Assembly (NCBI RefSeq): GCF_000016425.1
Contig: NC_009380.1
Span: forward strand, 2,670,144-2,734,143
Direction of reading: 5' to 3'
DNA from: Salinispora tropica CNB-440
Lineage (GTDB): Bacteria; Actinomycetota; Actinomycetes; Mycobacteriales; Micromonosporaceae
Length of the DNA: 64,000 nt
In this document: positions 1 to 9,141 of the stretch, in pieces
Position numbering within the stretch: the first letter of the stretch is position 1
Layout: every line of letters starts with the position of its first letter
Position numbers and translations under genes: made by a program
The notes under the pieces: model-generated
Told to the model about the DNA's origin: nothing
Databases searched by the model: none
What the model saw: the letters and a program-made list of their open reading frames with translations, nothing else

Positions 1-142
1 CGGCGAGGAACTCCTGGACGAGCGCCGCCGGGTCACCGCCGTCGCCGACGCGCCACTCCCAGCGGGCGCGTTCGACGTGGGTATGCCCGCAGTCCGGCGC
101 CGCCGGCGGAGCAACCGTCACCTCTGCTGGAAGCGTTTCCAC
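1..142 (-). CDS. N-terminal part of an unidentified protein, cut by the window edge
   Basis: A reading frame opens with GTG at 142 on the minus strand and runs off the left edge without a stop, giving 47 codons. The visible protein begins VETLPAEVTVAPPAAPDCGH and continues with a charged, Trp-containing stretch. Codon use has the G/C-rich third positions of its neighbours, which supports real coding. The visible part is too short to assign a family. An upstream ATG in another frame stops after 12 codons, so GTG is the best start. Confidence 0.45.
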   Translation of the reverse strand, partial: METLPAEVTVAPPAAPDCGHTHVERARWEWRVGDGGDPAALVQEFLA

Positions 143-290
143 GCTATCCGGTCCATTCCGCCTCAACCGTTCAGTGGATTTTCCATGCGGCACGCGCACA
201 CCCGCTCGATGCCGGTCGCGTGAACTTGGTACTGTGCGTCACTGGCCGTGTGAAACATGACACAGTTCCCCCACCCTCCGGAGAACCCCG

Positions 291-491
291 ATGTGCCAGC
301 ACCAACCCACCTGCCCCTCTGCCGACGCCACCGACCGGGACGCCGCCAAAGTCATCGCCTGCTTCCCTGAACAGGGCTGGAGTCTGCTCTGCAACGGGGT
401 TATCAGTTTCGAGGACACCGGCGAGATACTCCCCGACGGGCGCAGCATCGCCCCGCACCGCGGCCCAGCCCGCCATGCCCTCGTCGCCTAA
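291..491 (+). CDS. DUF5999 family small protein
   Basis: A 66-residue protein starting MCQHQPTCPSADATDRDAA. The opening MCQHQPxCP, the central EQGWSLLCNGV and the closing DTGEILPDGRSIAPHR match the small actinobacterial DUF5999 family over its whole length. Family function is unknown. The two N-terminal cysteines and the one in LLCNG could bind metal, but that is only a guess. It sits alone, convergent with the gcvP terminator. No strong Shine-Dalgarno is visible (GGAGAAC lies about 9 bases upstream of the ATG). Confidence 0.8.
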   Translation: MCQHQPTCPSADATDRDAAKVIACFPEQGWSLLCNGVISFEDTGEILPDGRSIAPHRGPARHALVA

Positions 492-577
492 CAATGACTC
501 ACAGTAATCATCTGGTTCCGTCGACCCCAGGCTAGCCGCCCGCACCAGGTCACCGGCCCGGGAGTCGACACCAGCCA

Positions 578-601
578 GCCGGGCGGACAACCCCGCCCGG
601 C
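578..601 (-). terminator. hairpin terminator downstream of gcvP
   Basis: GCCGGGCGG (578-586) and CCGCCCGGC (593-601) form a perfect 9-bp stem with a 6-base loop, 12 bases past the gcvP stop. There is no U-tract, as is usual for high-G+C actinomycetes. Confidence 0.6.
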
Positions 602-613
602 CCCGTCGACCCC

Positions 614-3430
614 TCACTCCTCAAACGCCTGCGGCGCCGGACAGGAACACACCAGGTTCCGGTCGCCGTACGCGCCGTCGATCCGCCGCACCGGCGGCCA
701 GTACTTCCCCAGCCGACTCCCCGCCGGATAGGCCCCGACCGACCGCGGATACGGATGCGACCACTGGTCAGCCGAGACCATCGCCGCGGTGTGCGGGGCG
801 TTCACCAGCGGGTTGTCCTCCGCCGGCCACTCCCCCGACCCCACCTTGTCGATCTCGGCCCGGATCGCGATCAACGCGTCGCAGAACCGATCCAACTCGG
901 TGAGATCCTCACTCTCCGTCGGCTCCACCATCAACGTCCCCGCGACCGGGAACGACATCGTCGGCGCGTGGAAACCGTAGTCGATCAGACGCTTGGCCAC
1001 ATCATCAACGCTGACGCCCGTCGCCTTCGTCAACGGCCGCAGGTCCAGAATGCACTCGTGCGCCACCAGGCCCTTGTTACCCGCGTACAACACCGGGAAC
1101 GCGCCGCGCAGCCGCGCCGCCACATAGTTGGCCGCCAACACCGCCACCCCCGTGGCCCGGGTCAGCCCAGCCGCACCCATCATCCGCAGATACATCCACG
1201 GAATCGGCAGAATCCCCGCCGACCCGTACCGGGCCGCCGACACCGCCGGCCGGCCCGAATCCCCCGCGAGCGGGTCACCCGGCAAGAACGGCGCCAGATG
1301 CGAGCGCACCGCCACCGGCCCCACGCCCGGCCCACCACCACCATGCGGGATGCAGAACGTCTTGTGCAGATTCAGATGCGACACGTCCGCACCGAACCGT
1401 CCCGGCTTGACGAAACCCACCAGGGCATTGAGGTTCGCCCCGTCGACATACACCTGCCCGCCCGCGTCGTGCACCTTCGCGCACACCTGAGCGATACCCG
1501 TCTCATACACGCCGTGCGTCGACGGATACGTCACCATGATCGCGGCGAGCGTCTCCCGATGCGCATCGATCTTGCTGTCGAGGTCAATCAGGTCGATGTT
1601 GCCGTCGGCGTCACAGCCGACCACCACCACCCGCATCCCCGCCATCACCGCCGACGCGGCGTTCGTACCATGCGCCGACGACGGAATCAGGCACACATTC
1701 CGGTGCCCCGCATCCCGCGACTGGTGGAACGCGCGGATCGCCAACAACCCCGCCAACTCCCCCTGCGAGCCGGCGTTGGGCTGCACACTGACCGCGTCGT
1801 ACCCGGTCACCTCCGCCAGCCAACCCTCCAACTGGACAATCAGCTCCCGGTAACCGGCGGTCTGCGACTCGGGCGCCAACGGATGCACCTGCGCGAACTG
1901 CGCCCAGCTCACCGGCTCCATCTCGGTGGTCGCGTTCAGCTTCATCGTGCACGACCCCAACGGGATCATGCCCCGATCCAAGGCATAGTCGAGGTCCGCC
2001 AGCCCGCGCAGGTACCGCAGCATCGCCGTCTCCGACCGATGGGCGGTAAACACCGGGTGGGTCAGGAAATCCGACGTGCGGGCCAACGCCGCCGGCAACG
2101 CCGGATCCACCTCACCACCGAAGACCGGCACCCCGAACGCCGCCCACACCGCCGCGAGATGCTCCTCCGTCGTGGTCTCGTCGCAGGCAACACCCACCCG
2201 GTCGGTATCCACCAGCCGCAGACTCACCCCCCGCCGCTCGGCAGCGGCCACCACCTCGGCCGCCCGACCCGGCACGACCGCCGAGACAGTGTCGAAGAAC
2301 GGAACATCCGCGACATCCACCCCACCCGCGTGCAACCCAGCCGCCAGCCGCGCCGCCATCGCATGGGTCCGCGCCCCAATCGCCCGCAACCCGTCCGGGC
2401 CGTGGTAGACCGCGTACATCCCGGCCATCACCGCGAGAAGCACCTGCGCGGTGCAGATGTTGCTCGTCGCCTTCTCCCGGCGGATGTGCTGCTCCCGAGT
2501 CTGCAACGCCAACCGGTAGGCCGACTCCCCGTCCGCGTCCCGCGACACACCGACCAGCCGGCCCGGCAGCATCCGCTGCAAGCCCGCGCGGACGGCCAGA
2601 TAACCGGCGTGCGGGCCGCCGAAGCCCATCGGCACCCCGAACCGCTGGGTGGTGCCCACCGCGATATCCACACCGATCTCTCCCGGCGGGCGCAGCAGAG
2701 TCAACGCCAACAGGTCGGCGGCCACGGTCACCAACGCGCCGGCGGCATGCGCGGCGCTGACCACACCCGTATGGTCCCGCACCGCCCCGGACGCCCCCGG
2801 ATACTGCACATGCAGGCCGAAGAACTCCTCCGGCAGGTCGCCGCCATCAACATCAACCACCTGCACGTCGATACCGAGCGGCTCGGCCCGACCCACAATC
2901 ACCGCCACCGTCTGCGGCAGCGTGTCCGCATCCACCACATACACCTGACTCCGGCTGCGACTCGCCCGTCGGGCCAGCGTCATCGCCTCGGCCGCCGCGG
3001 TGCCCTCATCGAGCATCGAAGCGTTCGCGGTCGCCAGCCCGGTCAGATCGGTGACCATGGTCTGGAAGTTCAGCAACGCCTCCAGCCGGCCCTGGCTGAT
3101 CTCCGGCTGGTACGGCGTGTACGCGGTGTACCAGCCCGGGTTCTCCAACACATTGCGCCGGATCACCGCCGGAGTATGCGTGCCGTAGTAGCCAAGACCA
3201 ATCATCGACACCGCAGCAGTGTTGCGCTCAGCCAACGCCCGCAGCTGCGCCAACGCCTCCGACTCACTGGCCGGCGCCGGCAGGTCCAGCGTGCCCGACC
3301 ACCGGATCGCCTCCGGGATCGCCGCATCCATCAGCTCGTCAACAGAGCCGTAACCGACGACCTCCAACATCCGGCGTTCGTCCTGCGGATCCGGACCGAT
3401 ATGACGGGCGGCAAACTGCTCTAGGGACAT
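614..3430 (-). CDS. gcvP: glycine dehydrogenase (decarboxylating), P-protein
   Basis: A 938-residue P-protein of the glycine cleavage system. This PLP enzyme decarboxylates glycine and passes the aminomethyl group to the lipoyl arm of GcvH. The length matches the fused (alpha-beta in one chain) form. The PLP-binding lysine lies in [18 protein letters not shown] (K690 when counted from the chosen ATG), followed by the Gly-rich loop. The N-terminus AARHIGP is typical. ATG 3430 is chosen because the family starts at this point and GGGGAG lies 8 bases upstream; the open frame runs 23 codons further back without homology. A glycine riboswitch precedes it, so expression should follow glycine. Confidence 0.96.
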   Translation of the reverse strand: MSLEQFAARHIGPDPQDERRMLEVVGYGSVDELMDAAIPEAIRWSGTLDLPAPASESEALAQLRALAERNTAAVSMIGLGYYGTHTPAVIRRNVLENPGWYTAYTPYQPEISQGRLEALLNFQTMVTDLTGLATANASMLDEGTAAAEAMTLARRASRSRSQVYVVDADTLPQTVAVIVGRAEPLGIDVQVVDVDGGDLPEEFFGLHVQYPGASGAVRDHTGVVSAAHAAGALVTVAADLLALTLLRPPGEIGVDIAVGTTQRFGVPMGFGGPHAGYLAVRAGLQRMLPGRLVGVSRDADGESAYRLALQTREQHIRREKATSNICTAQVLLAVMAGMYAVYHGPDGLRAIGARTHAMAARLAAGLHAGGVDVADVPFFDTVSAVVPGRAAEVVAAAERRGVSLRLVDTDRVGVACDETTTEEHLAAVWAAFGVPVFGGEVDPALPAALARTSDFLTHPVFTAHRSETAMLRYLRGLADLDYALDRGMIPLGSCTMKLNATTEMEPVSWAQFAQVHPLAPESQTAGYRELIVQLEGWLAEVTGYDAVSVQPNAGSQGELAGLLAIRAFHQSRDAGHRNVCLIPSSAHGTNAASAVMAGMRVVVVGCDADGNIDLIDLDSKIDAHRETLAAIMVTYPSTHGVYETGIAQVCAKVHDAGGQVYVDGANLNALVGFVKPGRFGADVSHLNLHKTFCIPHGGGGPGVGPVAVRSHLAPFLPGDPLAGDSGRPAVSAARYGSAGILPIPWMYLRMMGAAGLTRATGVAVLAANYVAARLRGAFPVLYAGNKGLVAHECILDLRPLTKATGVSVDDVAKRLIDYGFHAPTMSFPVAGTLMVEPTESEDLTELDRFCDALIAIRAEIDKVGSGEWPAEDNPLVNAPHTAAMVSADQWSHPYPRSVGAYPAGSRLGKYWPPVRRIDGAYGDRNLVCSCPAPQAFEE

Positions 3431-3507
3431 GGACGGCGCTCCCCGGGGACGAGGTCGACAGGTCGGCCTCCCCCTCTGTCGCGCCCACAGACGCTCCACA
3501 GTGCCTA

Positions 3508-3600
3508 CCCGTGAGGTCCTTTTGCCTGAGAGGTTCCGGGGAGGATTTGCCCCTTCGGCGCCGCACCGGGTGGTTTCCGGGCGGTCTCTCCCACACGGGT
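3508..3600 (-). promoter_or_regulatory. glycine riboswitch (single aptamer) upstream of gcvP
   Basis: On the minus strand the region reads, in order, GGGAGAG (3592-3586), CGCCGAAGGGGCAA (about 3562-3549), the CTCTCAGGCAAAAGGAC core (about 3534-3518) and a closing arm. These are the invariant segments of the glycine riboswitch. GGGAGAG can pair with CTCTC to form the P1/P3 framework. Only one aptamer is evident, not the common tandem pair. It lies 80-170 bases ahead of the gcvP start in the same orientation. Glycine binding normally turns on glycine cleavage genes. Confidence 0.92.
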
Positions 3601-3688
3601 GCGACCGGCGCGACCAACGCTACCAGCGGCCATCCCCACCCGGTTGTCCCCACCCTGGCCACTACCGACCGCACCACCGCCCGCACGG

Positions 3689-4600
3689 TCAGCCCACCAC
3701 CACCGGTCCACCCACACCGTCCGCACCAACCGGGACGGCACCCAGCTGACCCGCGCCGTCTCGGACGGCACCGAACCGATCGGCCAGCACCGGCAACACC
3801 CGACCCAGCGGAGCATCCACCGTCACCGTCGCATACGCATCGCCGCGAGTCGCGCCCTGGTTGACAATCGCCACCGGAATGCCCAAACTCGCCGCCCGCA
3901 CCACAAACCGCCGCCCCGACAACACCGTCAAAGATGACCCAAGCACCAACAGCAGCCGCGCGGACTCCACCATGGCGAAACACCGGGCCACCCGCGCCGG
4001 CGGCACCGACTCACCGAAGAACACCACGTCCGGCTTCAAAGTTCCGGCGTCGCACCGGGCGCAATCGACCGTACGGAAACCCGCCACCGCCCAATCAGCG
4101 AGATCGACGTCACCATCCGGATTCACCCCCGACACCCGCGCCTCAAACCCCGGGTTCGCCTCCGCCAACCGCTGATGCAGCTCCCACCGCGACATCCCGA
4201 CACCACAACCCAGGCACACCACCTCGTCCAGGCGCCCATGCAACTCCACCACCCCGCCACTGCCCGCCGCGGTGTGCAACCCGTCCACGTTTTGCGTAAC
4301 AACCCCGTCAACCAGGCCCGCATCCTGCAAACGAGCCACCGCCCGATGCCCGGCATTGGGCACCGCCCCGGCCACCGTGCGCCACCCCAGATAGCTACGC
4401 GCCCAATACCGCCGCCGCGCCAACGGATCCCCCACGAACACCTGATACGTCATCGGAGAGTGCCGCCGCGCCGCCCCACTGGCCCCCCGGTAGTCCGGGA
4501 TACCCGACTCGGTGGAGAGGCCAGCACCGCTGAGCACCACCACCCCACCACCGGAGACCAACCCCGCCAGCACCTCGATCTGTTCACTCACCAGACCCAT
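3689..4600 (-). CDS. NAD-dependent protein deacylase, Sir2 family
   Basis: A 303-residue sirtuin. The NAD-binding motif GAGLSTESGIPDYRG is at 25-39, TQNVDGLH at 102-109 and the catalytic His in VELHG at 121. A zinc knuckle is formed by Cys129/Cys132 and Cys180/Cys183, and GSS at 221-223 closes the Rossmann site. All catalytic elements are present, so it should be active on acyl-lysine. The last 25-30 residues are Gly/Val-rich and poorly conserved. It lies between the gcvP riboswitch and the Rv1830-type MerR gene, a position that is vacant in the mycobacterial version of this gene block. Substrate is unknown. Confidence 0.9.
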   Translation of the reverse strand: MGLVSEQIEVLAGLVSGGGVVVLSGAGLSTESGIPDYRGASGAARRHSPMTYQVFVGDPLARRRYWARSYLGWRTVAGAVPNAGHRAVARLQDAGLVDGVVTQNVDGLHTAAGSGGVVELHGRLDEVVCLGCGVGMSRWELHQRLAEANPGFEARVSGVNPDGDVDLADWAVAGFRTVDCARCDAGTLKPDVVFFGESVPPARVARCFAMVESARLLLVLGSSLTVLSGRRFVVRAASLGIPVAIVNQGATRGDAYATVTVDAPLGRVLPVLADRFGAVRDGAGQLGAVPVGADGVGGPVVVG

Positions 4601-4640
4601 GCTGCCGCGTCCGTGGCCACCTGCCCACCTCCGCCGCCGA

Positions 4641-5207
4641 TCAACTCACCCGTCGCCGCGCCCGCCGCGCCGCCAACTCGTCCCCCACCACCTCCGCCGC
4701 AGCCGGCACCGCCGGCTGCGGCGCCACCGACTCCGCCGGCAGATGCGACAACGACCCCTGGATCTCCTTGAACGCGCCACCGATCGCGATCCCAAAGACC
4801 CCCTGGCCACCCTGCAACAGGTCAACCACCTCCTCCGGCGAACGGCACTCGTACACCGTCGTCCCGTCAGAGATCAACGTGATGCCCGCCAGATCCGCCA
4901 CCCCCCGCGACCGCAACGCCTCAATCGCCTTCCGGATGTTCTGCAACGACACCCCAGCGTCCAGCAGCCGCTTGACCACCTTCAACACCACCAGGTCCCG
5001 GAACGAGTACAACCGCTGCGTCCCCGAACCCGACGCGTCCCGCACCCCCGGCACGACCAGACCCGTCCGCGCCCAATAGTCCAACTGCCGGTAACTGATA
5101 CCCACCGCATGGCAGGCCGTCACACCGCGATAGCCGACCTCACCGTCATCGTCGATCGCCGGCGCACCCGGCCCCGAACCCGAATCGGAATCCCACGGTT
5201 CCTGCAT
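4641..5207 (-). CDS. MerR-family transcriptional regulator (Rv1830/ResR type)
   Basis: A 188-residue protein. A MerR-like winged helix (GYRGVTACHAVGISYRQLDY, then WARTGLVVPGVR) occupies about residues 22-95, followed by a linker and a conserved C-terminal segment rich in GVFGIAIGGAFKEIQGSL. ATG 5207 is chosen because GGAGG lies 8 bases upstream and homology begins there; the frame is open 67 codons further back with atypical Cys-rich sequence. Position and sequence match the M. tuberculosis Rv1830 (ResR/McdR) lineage, linked there to cell growth and division. Targets here are not shown by the sequence. Confidence 0.85.
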   Translation of the reverse strand: MQEPWDSDSGSGPGAPAIDDDGEVGYRGVTACHAVGISYRQLDYWARTGLVVPGVRDASGSGTQRLYSFRDLVVLKVVKRLLDAGVSLQNIRKAIEALRSRGVADLAGITLISDGTTVYECRSPEEVVDLLQGGQGVFGIAIGGAFKEIQGSLSHLPAESVAPQPAVPAAAEVVGDELAARRARRRVS

Positions 5208-5397
5208 CCGGATAACCTCCCCGCCGTGCGGTGCCACGCCCACGTCGAGACGAGCACCCCTCGATACGGCCACCCTATCGCCGCACACGACGGTTACCGG
5301 GCAACAACAACACGACACGCCGCGCCCACAACACGCCCAAAGACCGTCACCAACCGTGGTGACACCACGACCAGCGGTCGCACGGTTCAGAGCCGGG

Positions 5398-5862
5398 TCA
5401 ACCGGCAAAGTCCTCCGGACTCACCTGGTCCAGGAACTCCCGGAACTTCTCCACCTCGTCCTCCTGCTCGTCCGGAATCACAATCCCGGCCTCACTGAGA
5501 ACCTCGTCGGCACACCGAATCGGCGCCCCCACCCGCAACGCCAACGCGATGGAATCACTCGGCCGCGCCGACACCCGCACCCCGTCACCAAGCAACAGAT
5601 CAGCGAAGAAGACGTTCTCCTTCAACTCAGTGATCTCCACCGCCTGCAACGGCGCTTCCAACGCCGCCAACACATCCCGAAGAAGATCGTGCGTCAACGG
5701 CCTCGTCGGCTTGACCCCCTGCTGCTCGTAGGCAATCGCCGTGGCCTCGACCGCGCCGATCCAAATCGGCAGATAGCGGTCCCCCTCGACCTCCCGGAGC
5801 AGGACGATCGGCTGGTTGCCCGGCAGCTCCACCCGAACCCCGACCACACTCAGCTCGCGCAC
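5398..5862 (-). CDS. bifunctional nuclease family protein (DUF151)
   Basis: A 154-residue protein of the DUF151/BFN family, orthologous by position to Rv1829. Hallmarks are the PIVLLREVEGDRYLPIWIG segment near the N-terminus, the central PLTHDLL, and ARPSDSIALALR followed by the acidic DEQEDEVEKFREFLDQ tail. Family members have been reported as nucleases and as partners of nearby regulators; activity here is unproved. GTG 5862 is preferred because related proteins begin two or three residues before ELSVVGVRVE. GGAGG is only 2 bases away, so spacing is poor and the start is uncertain. Confidence 0.82.
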   Translation of the reverse strand: MRELSVVGVRVELPGNQPIVLLREVEGDRYLPIWIGAVEATAIAYEQQGVKPTRPLTHDLLRDVLAALEAPLQAVEITELKENVFFADLLLGDGVRVSARPSDSIALALRVGAPIRCADEVLSEAGIVIPDEQEDEVEKFREFLDQVSPEDFAG

Positions 5863-6023
5863 CGCCGCCTCCGTGTCGTTGTCACCTACGCCGCACCGCA
5901 CCCCTTCTGCACGGTACACGGACCGCGACCCGGCCGTCCCACGCGCGGCACGCACCGCAAAGGGGTTACCCCGGCAAGCCTACGGCACGCGTCACCGAGC
6001 AGATCTCTCCGCACACACCCACC

Positions 6024-6773
6024 TCACCGCCCCAACGTCGAACGCAACCCCACGCGCACCAACGCCGCGTGCAACCGCTGCGACAACGCCACCAACTCCC
6101 GCGCCGTCTCCGCCGCCCGCGCCCGCGCCGCCGGATCACTCTGCCGCGCCAACGGCGTCACCAACTGCGCGAACAACCCCACCTCACGGTCCGCCGCCAA
6201 CCGATACCCCCGCAGATGCCGCGGCTCCAACCCATATGCCGCCAGGCCTGCCACCGCCTGGGCGATGATCAACGCATCCCCGTCATACCAACCCGGCGGA
6301 TCCGTCACCACCACACCAAGCCGCTCCAACTCCGCCAGCGTGGCCTCATCAACACCGCTGCGGGCAACCAACTCGGCCCGATCCAACCGCACCTGTGACG
6401 ACTCGGCCTCCGCCGGCTGCCCCGGCACCTCCCCACCCGGGCCCACCGCCACCAACGCCGGCCGAGAACGACCCGGTTGCTCACCAGTCGCATCCCCAAC
6501 CGCCAGCTGCTCACGGATCACCCGCAGCGGCAGATACTGGTCCCGCTGCGCGGTCAACACAAACCGCAACCGCGCCACATCATCCCAGCTGTACTTCCGG
6601 TACCCCGCCGCCGTCCGCTGCGGCTCCACCAAGCCTTCAGCCTCGAGGAACCGCAACTTCGACAACGTGGCATCCGGGAAGTCCACCCGCAACTGGGCCA
6701 GCACCTCACCGATGCTCATCAACGGCTGCGCACGGGCCGACCCCGGCGCAGCAGACGCCGCCGGCTCACTCAC
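6024..6773 (-). CDS. ftsR: MerR-family regulator, FtsR type
   Basis: A 249-residue regulator with a MerR DNA-binding domain at about 18-85 (MSIGEVLAQLRVDFPDATLSKLRFLEAEGLVEP) and a C-terminal helical region. It occupies the place of Rv1828 and of C. glutamicum ftsR, next to the GarA/OdhI gene. FtsR is known there to activate ftsZ expression. The GTG start overlaps the stop of the FHA gene (GTGA), showing translational coupling. The symbol rests on synteny and family, not on a shown target. Confidence 0.85.
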   Translation of the reverse strand: MSEPAASAAPGSARAQPLMSIGEVLAQLRVDFPDATLSKLRFLEAEGLVEPQRTAAGYRKYSWDDVARLRFVLTAQRDQYLPLRVIREQLAVGDATGEQPGRSRPALVAVGPGGEVPGQPAEAESSQVRLDRAELVARSGVDEATLAELERLGVVVTDPPGWYDGDALIIAQAVAGLAAYGLEPRHLRGYRLAADREVGLFAQLVTPLARQSDPAARARAAETARELVALSQRLHAALVRVGLRSTLGR

Positions 6774-7222
6774 CCGCGGCCGGCCCCCTCCTCGGGCCGC
6801 GGACCGGCAAGGAACACCACCCGGAACTTGCCGATCTGCACCTCGTCGCCATTACTCAACGTGGCCGCCTCGACCCGCTCCCGGTTCACATACGTCCCGT
6901 TCAGGCTCCCCACGTCCCGCACCGTAAACGTCCCACCGTCCCGGTGGAACTCCGCGTGCCGTCGCGACACCGTCACGTCATCCAGGAAAATGTCACTGTC
7001 CGGATGCCGCCCACTGGTCGTCACATCGTGGTCCAGCAAGAACCGGGCACCCGCGTTCGGCCCCCGGCGCACCACCAGCAGAGCCATCCCCGGCGGCAAC
7101 GAACCGGACATCCGGTTCGGCATCACGTCGGTATCCGGCCCCTCCAGGGCCTCTTCGAGCGAGCCGAGATTGAGCGTCGAAGTGACGTCGAGTGGGGGGA
7201 ACTCGTCGTCTGGGCGCGTCAT
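6770..7222 (-). CDS. garA: FHA-domain regulator, GarA/OdhI type
   Basis: A 150-residue protein. A low-complexity N-terminus precedes one FHA domain at about 48-135, with the phosphothreonine-binding set GRHPDSDI (71-78), SRRH (86-89) and SLNGTYVN (106-113). GarA/OdhI proteins bind 2-oxoglutarate dehydrogenase and glutamate enzymes until phosphorylated on an N-terminal threonine by Ser/Thr kinases. Here the N-terminal site reads DVTSTLNLG (12-20), near but not identical to the usual ETTS motif. ATG 7222 has GAGGTGG upstream. It is cotranscribed with ftsR. Confidence 0.88.
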   Translation of the reverse strand: MTRPDDEFPPLDVTSTLNLGSLEEALEGPDTDVMPNRMSGSLPPGMALLVVRRGPNAGARFLLDHDVTTSGRHPDSDIFLDDVTVSRRHAEFHRDGGTFTVRDVGSLNGTYVNRERVEAATLSNGDEVQIGKFRVVFLAGPRPEEGAGRG

Positions 7223-7272
7223 GGGACCACCTCACGGATCTATTCGGTCAGCGTCGGGTAAGAGCGGGTTTG

Positions 7273-7300
7273 GCCGCCGGGCATTCTCGCACCCGGCGGC
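7273..7300 (-). terminator. hairpin between gcvH and garA
   Basis: GCCGCCGGG (7273-7281) and CCCGGCGGC (7292-7300) pair perfectly with a 10-base loop. It lies 137 bases past the gcvH stop and 50 bases before garA, so it may end the upstream transcript or attenuate read-through into garA. Confidence 0.5.
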
Positions 7301-7437
7301 TGGCTCCCCGTGCCAGGAAGGCAACTACACAACGCTCAACTATCGGATTCTCGGTCGACTGGGCGAGCCTAGCCAGCGCCGAAAAGCAGGGCAACCGGAC
7401 GCGCGGAACCAACCCCGCGCCGGCAGAAGGGCACCAC

Positions 7438-7818
7438 TCAGCCCTCGGTGAGCTCGCGATACGCCTCCGCCGACAGCAAGCCGTCCAGCGCGACTGAATC
7501 GGCCACGGTGACCTCGAACAGCCAACCCGCAGCGTAGGGATCACTATTGATCAACTCGGGAGTGTCGCCCAGCGCCTCATTGCACGCCGACACCGTCCCG
7601 CCGACCGGGGCGTAAATCTCCGACACACTCTTCGTCGACTCGATCTCACCTACCGAATCGCCGACAGACACCGCCGCCCCCACCTCGGGCAGCTGGACGA
7701 AGACGATGTCACCCAGCGCGTCCTGCGCGAAGTGCGTGATACCTACCCGCACCACGCTGTCGCCAGCACCCGCAACCCACTCATGCTCGGCGGTATACCG
7801 TAAATCCTCAGGAATCAC
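7438..7818 (-). CDS. gcvH: glycine cleavage system H protein
   Basis: A 126-residue lipoyl carrier. The lipoylated lysine is K63 in GEIESTKSVSEIYAP, and the family start IPEDLRYTAEHEWV is intact. It shuttles the methylamine group between GcvP and GcvT. The GTG start has GAAGGA about 8 bases upstream. gcvT is not in the window, and gcvP lies 4 kb downstream under its own riboswitch, so the glycine cleavage genes are not one operon here. Confidence 0.95.
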   Translation of the reverse strand: MIPEDLRYTAEHEWVAGAGDSVVRVGITHFAQDALGDIVFVQLPEVGAAVSVGDSVGEIESTKSVSEIYAPVGGTVSACNEALGDTPELINSDPYAAGWLFEVTVADSVALDGLLSAEAYRELTEG

Positions 7819-7880
7819 CAGACGCGTCCTTCATCCATCGTGCGCCAGCCCTCCACATGACAACGCAACCGCGCCGCTGG

Positions 7881-8798
7881 TCACGTGATCGGACGGGCGT
7901 GTTCCAGCTCGACCGGGGCGTGCAGCGCCGAAACCTCGGCCACCTCACGATCCTCAACGATCACCGTACCGCCGTCACCGTCGACTGTTGCCACCACCCC
8001 GCCTGGAATGTTCAACGCCGTACGCATCGTCGCCGGGTCCCCGATCACCGTGATCGTATACGGCCCCGTCAACAACCGCCCATCCACGAACACGGAGCCA
8101 TTCTCCCCATCCAGGAAATACGTCGAGGCGACGATCCGCACCGTCACCCGGTCACCACCGGAAATCTGCATGGCCTCCGCGCCGGCGCCCCGCAACTCCT
8201 GCACCGCGTCCAACATCCGAATCGCCGAAATCGCCGCCGCGCCACCGGGCTCGAACCGCACCACCAACCCCGGCCCCTGCGCCGGTAGCGTCCCCGCCAG
8301 GATCCCCAACTCGTCCGCCCGCCGCGCCGCCTCCTCCAACGCGGCCTGCCGGCCCTGCTCCCCCGACCGCAGCTGCCGCTGGCTGTCCTCCAACGCCGCG
8401 ATGTCCTGACGCAGCCGGTCCTCCTGGGCATTCAGGTCATAGAGAATCCGCACCAGATCCTCCTGCCGCGCCGCCGAGGTGGTTGGGTCCGTAGATGTCG
8501 TCCGCAACTGCTCCACCAACGTGAACCCCAGCAACGCCAACAACACGAAGATCATCACGGTGGCCGGACTCGTCCGCCGCCACCCCCCGACCAGGGCGAG
8601 GGCGGACGTGAATGAACGCCCCGTCGAACGGTCCAGCGTCGTCTCACCCGGCGGCGGCTCCGGATCCACCTCCACCTCCGGCGCCAGCGGACTCAACTCA
8701 TCCGGATCCGGCGCGTCTGGACGCGGGTCCGGCTTCCCCGTCGGACCCGTCGGCTCCGGCCAGCCCGTCCCCGTCTCGGTGTGCTCGTCACCACTCAT
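7881..8798 (-). CDS. DUF881 (UPF0749) membrane-anchored protein
   Basis: A 305-residue protein with a long acidic Pro/Gly-rich N-terminal tail, one membrane helix (about TVMIFVLLALLGFTLV), a coiled coil of heptad-like E/R/Q residues, and the DUF881 domain ending in the conserved GPYTITVIGDP and NIPGG segments. It is the second of two DUF881 genes flanking sbp, as in Rv1823-Rv1825. The function is unknown; a role at the envelope or division site is suggested only by topology and neighbours. ATG 8798 is chosen over a frame open 42 codons further back that is Trp/Cys-rich and unlike the family. Confidence 0.82.
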   Translation of the reverse strand: MSGDEHTETGTGWPEPTGPTGKPDPRPDAPDPDELSPLAPEVEVDPEPPPGETTLDRSTGRSFTSALALVGGWRRTSPATVMIFVLLALLGFTLVEQLRTTSTDPTTSAARQEDLVRILYDLNAQEDRLRQDIAALEDSQRQLRSGEQGRQAALEEAARRADELGILAGTLPAQGPGLVVRFEPGGAAAISAIRMLDAVQELRGAGAEAMQISGGDRVTVRIVASTYFLDGENGSVFVDGRLLTGPYTITVIGDPATMRTALNIPGGVVATVDGDGGTVIVEDREVAEVSALHAPVELEHARPIT

Positions 8799-8808
8799 CA
8801 CGACAAAC

Positions 8809-9141
8809 CTACGCCCGGAACAGGTGCCGGCGGATCGCCGCCACATTCCCGAAGATTCGAACCCCCAGCACCACCACCACACCGGTGGAGAGCTGGCTAC
8901 CCACCCCCAACTGGTCCCCCACATACACGATCAGAGCAGCCACCAACACGTTGGAGATGAACGACACCACGAACTGCTTGTCGTCGAAGATCCGGTCCAG
9001 CTTCGCCCGAACCCCACCAAACACCGCGTCCAACGCCGCCACCACGGCGATCGGCAGATACGGCTGCAGCGCCCCCGGCACCGTTGGATCGAGCCACAGC
9101 CCGAGCAACACGCCTGCAAGCAACGCCAACGCCGCAATCAT
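8809..9141 (-). CDS. sbp: small basic protein, DUF1290 (Sbp) membrane protein
   Basis: A 110-residue, three-helix membrane protein of the Sbp/DUF1290 family (MIAALALLAGVLLGLWLDP, the central LPIAVVAALDAVFGGVRAK, and a hydrophobic C-terminal helix). Its ATG overlaps the stop of the upstream DUF881 gene by 4 bases, so translation is coupled. Bacillus homologues sit next to the division gene cluster. Its job is not established. Confidence 0.88.
   Translation of the reverse strand: MIAALALLAGVLLGLWLDPTVPGALQPYLPIAVVAALDAVFGGVRAKLDRIFDDKQFVVSFISNVLVAALIVYVGDQLGVGSQLSTGVVVVLGVRIFGNVAAIRRHLFRA

Noticed and set aside
755..3424. Long open frame opposite gcvP
   Set aside because: It is a mirror of the gcvP codons, Arg/His/Pro-rich with no family similarity; gcvP is certain.
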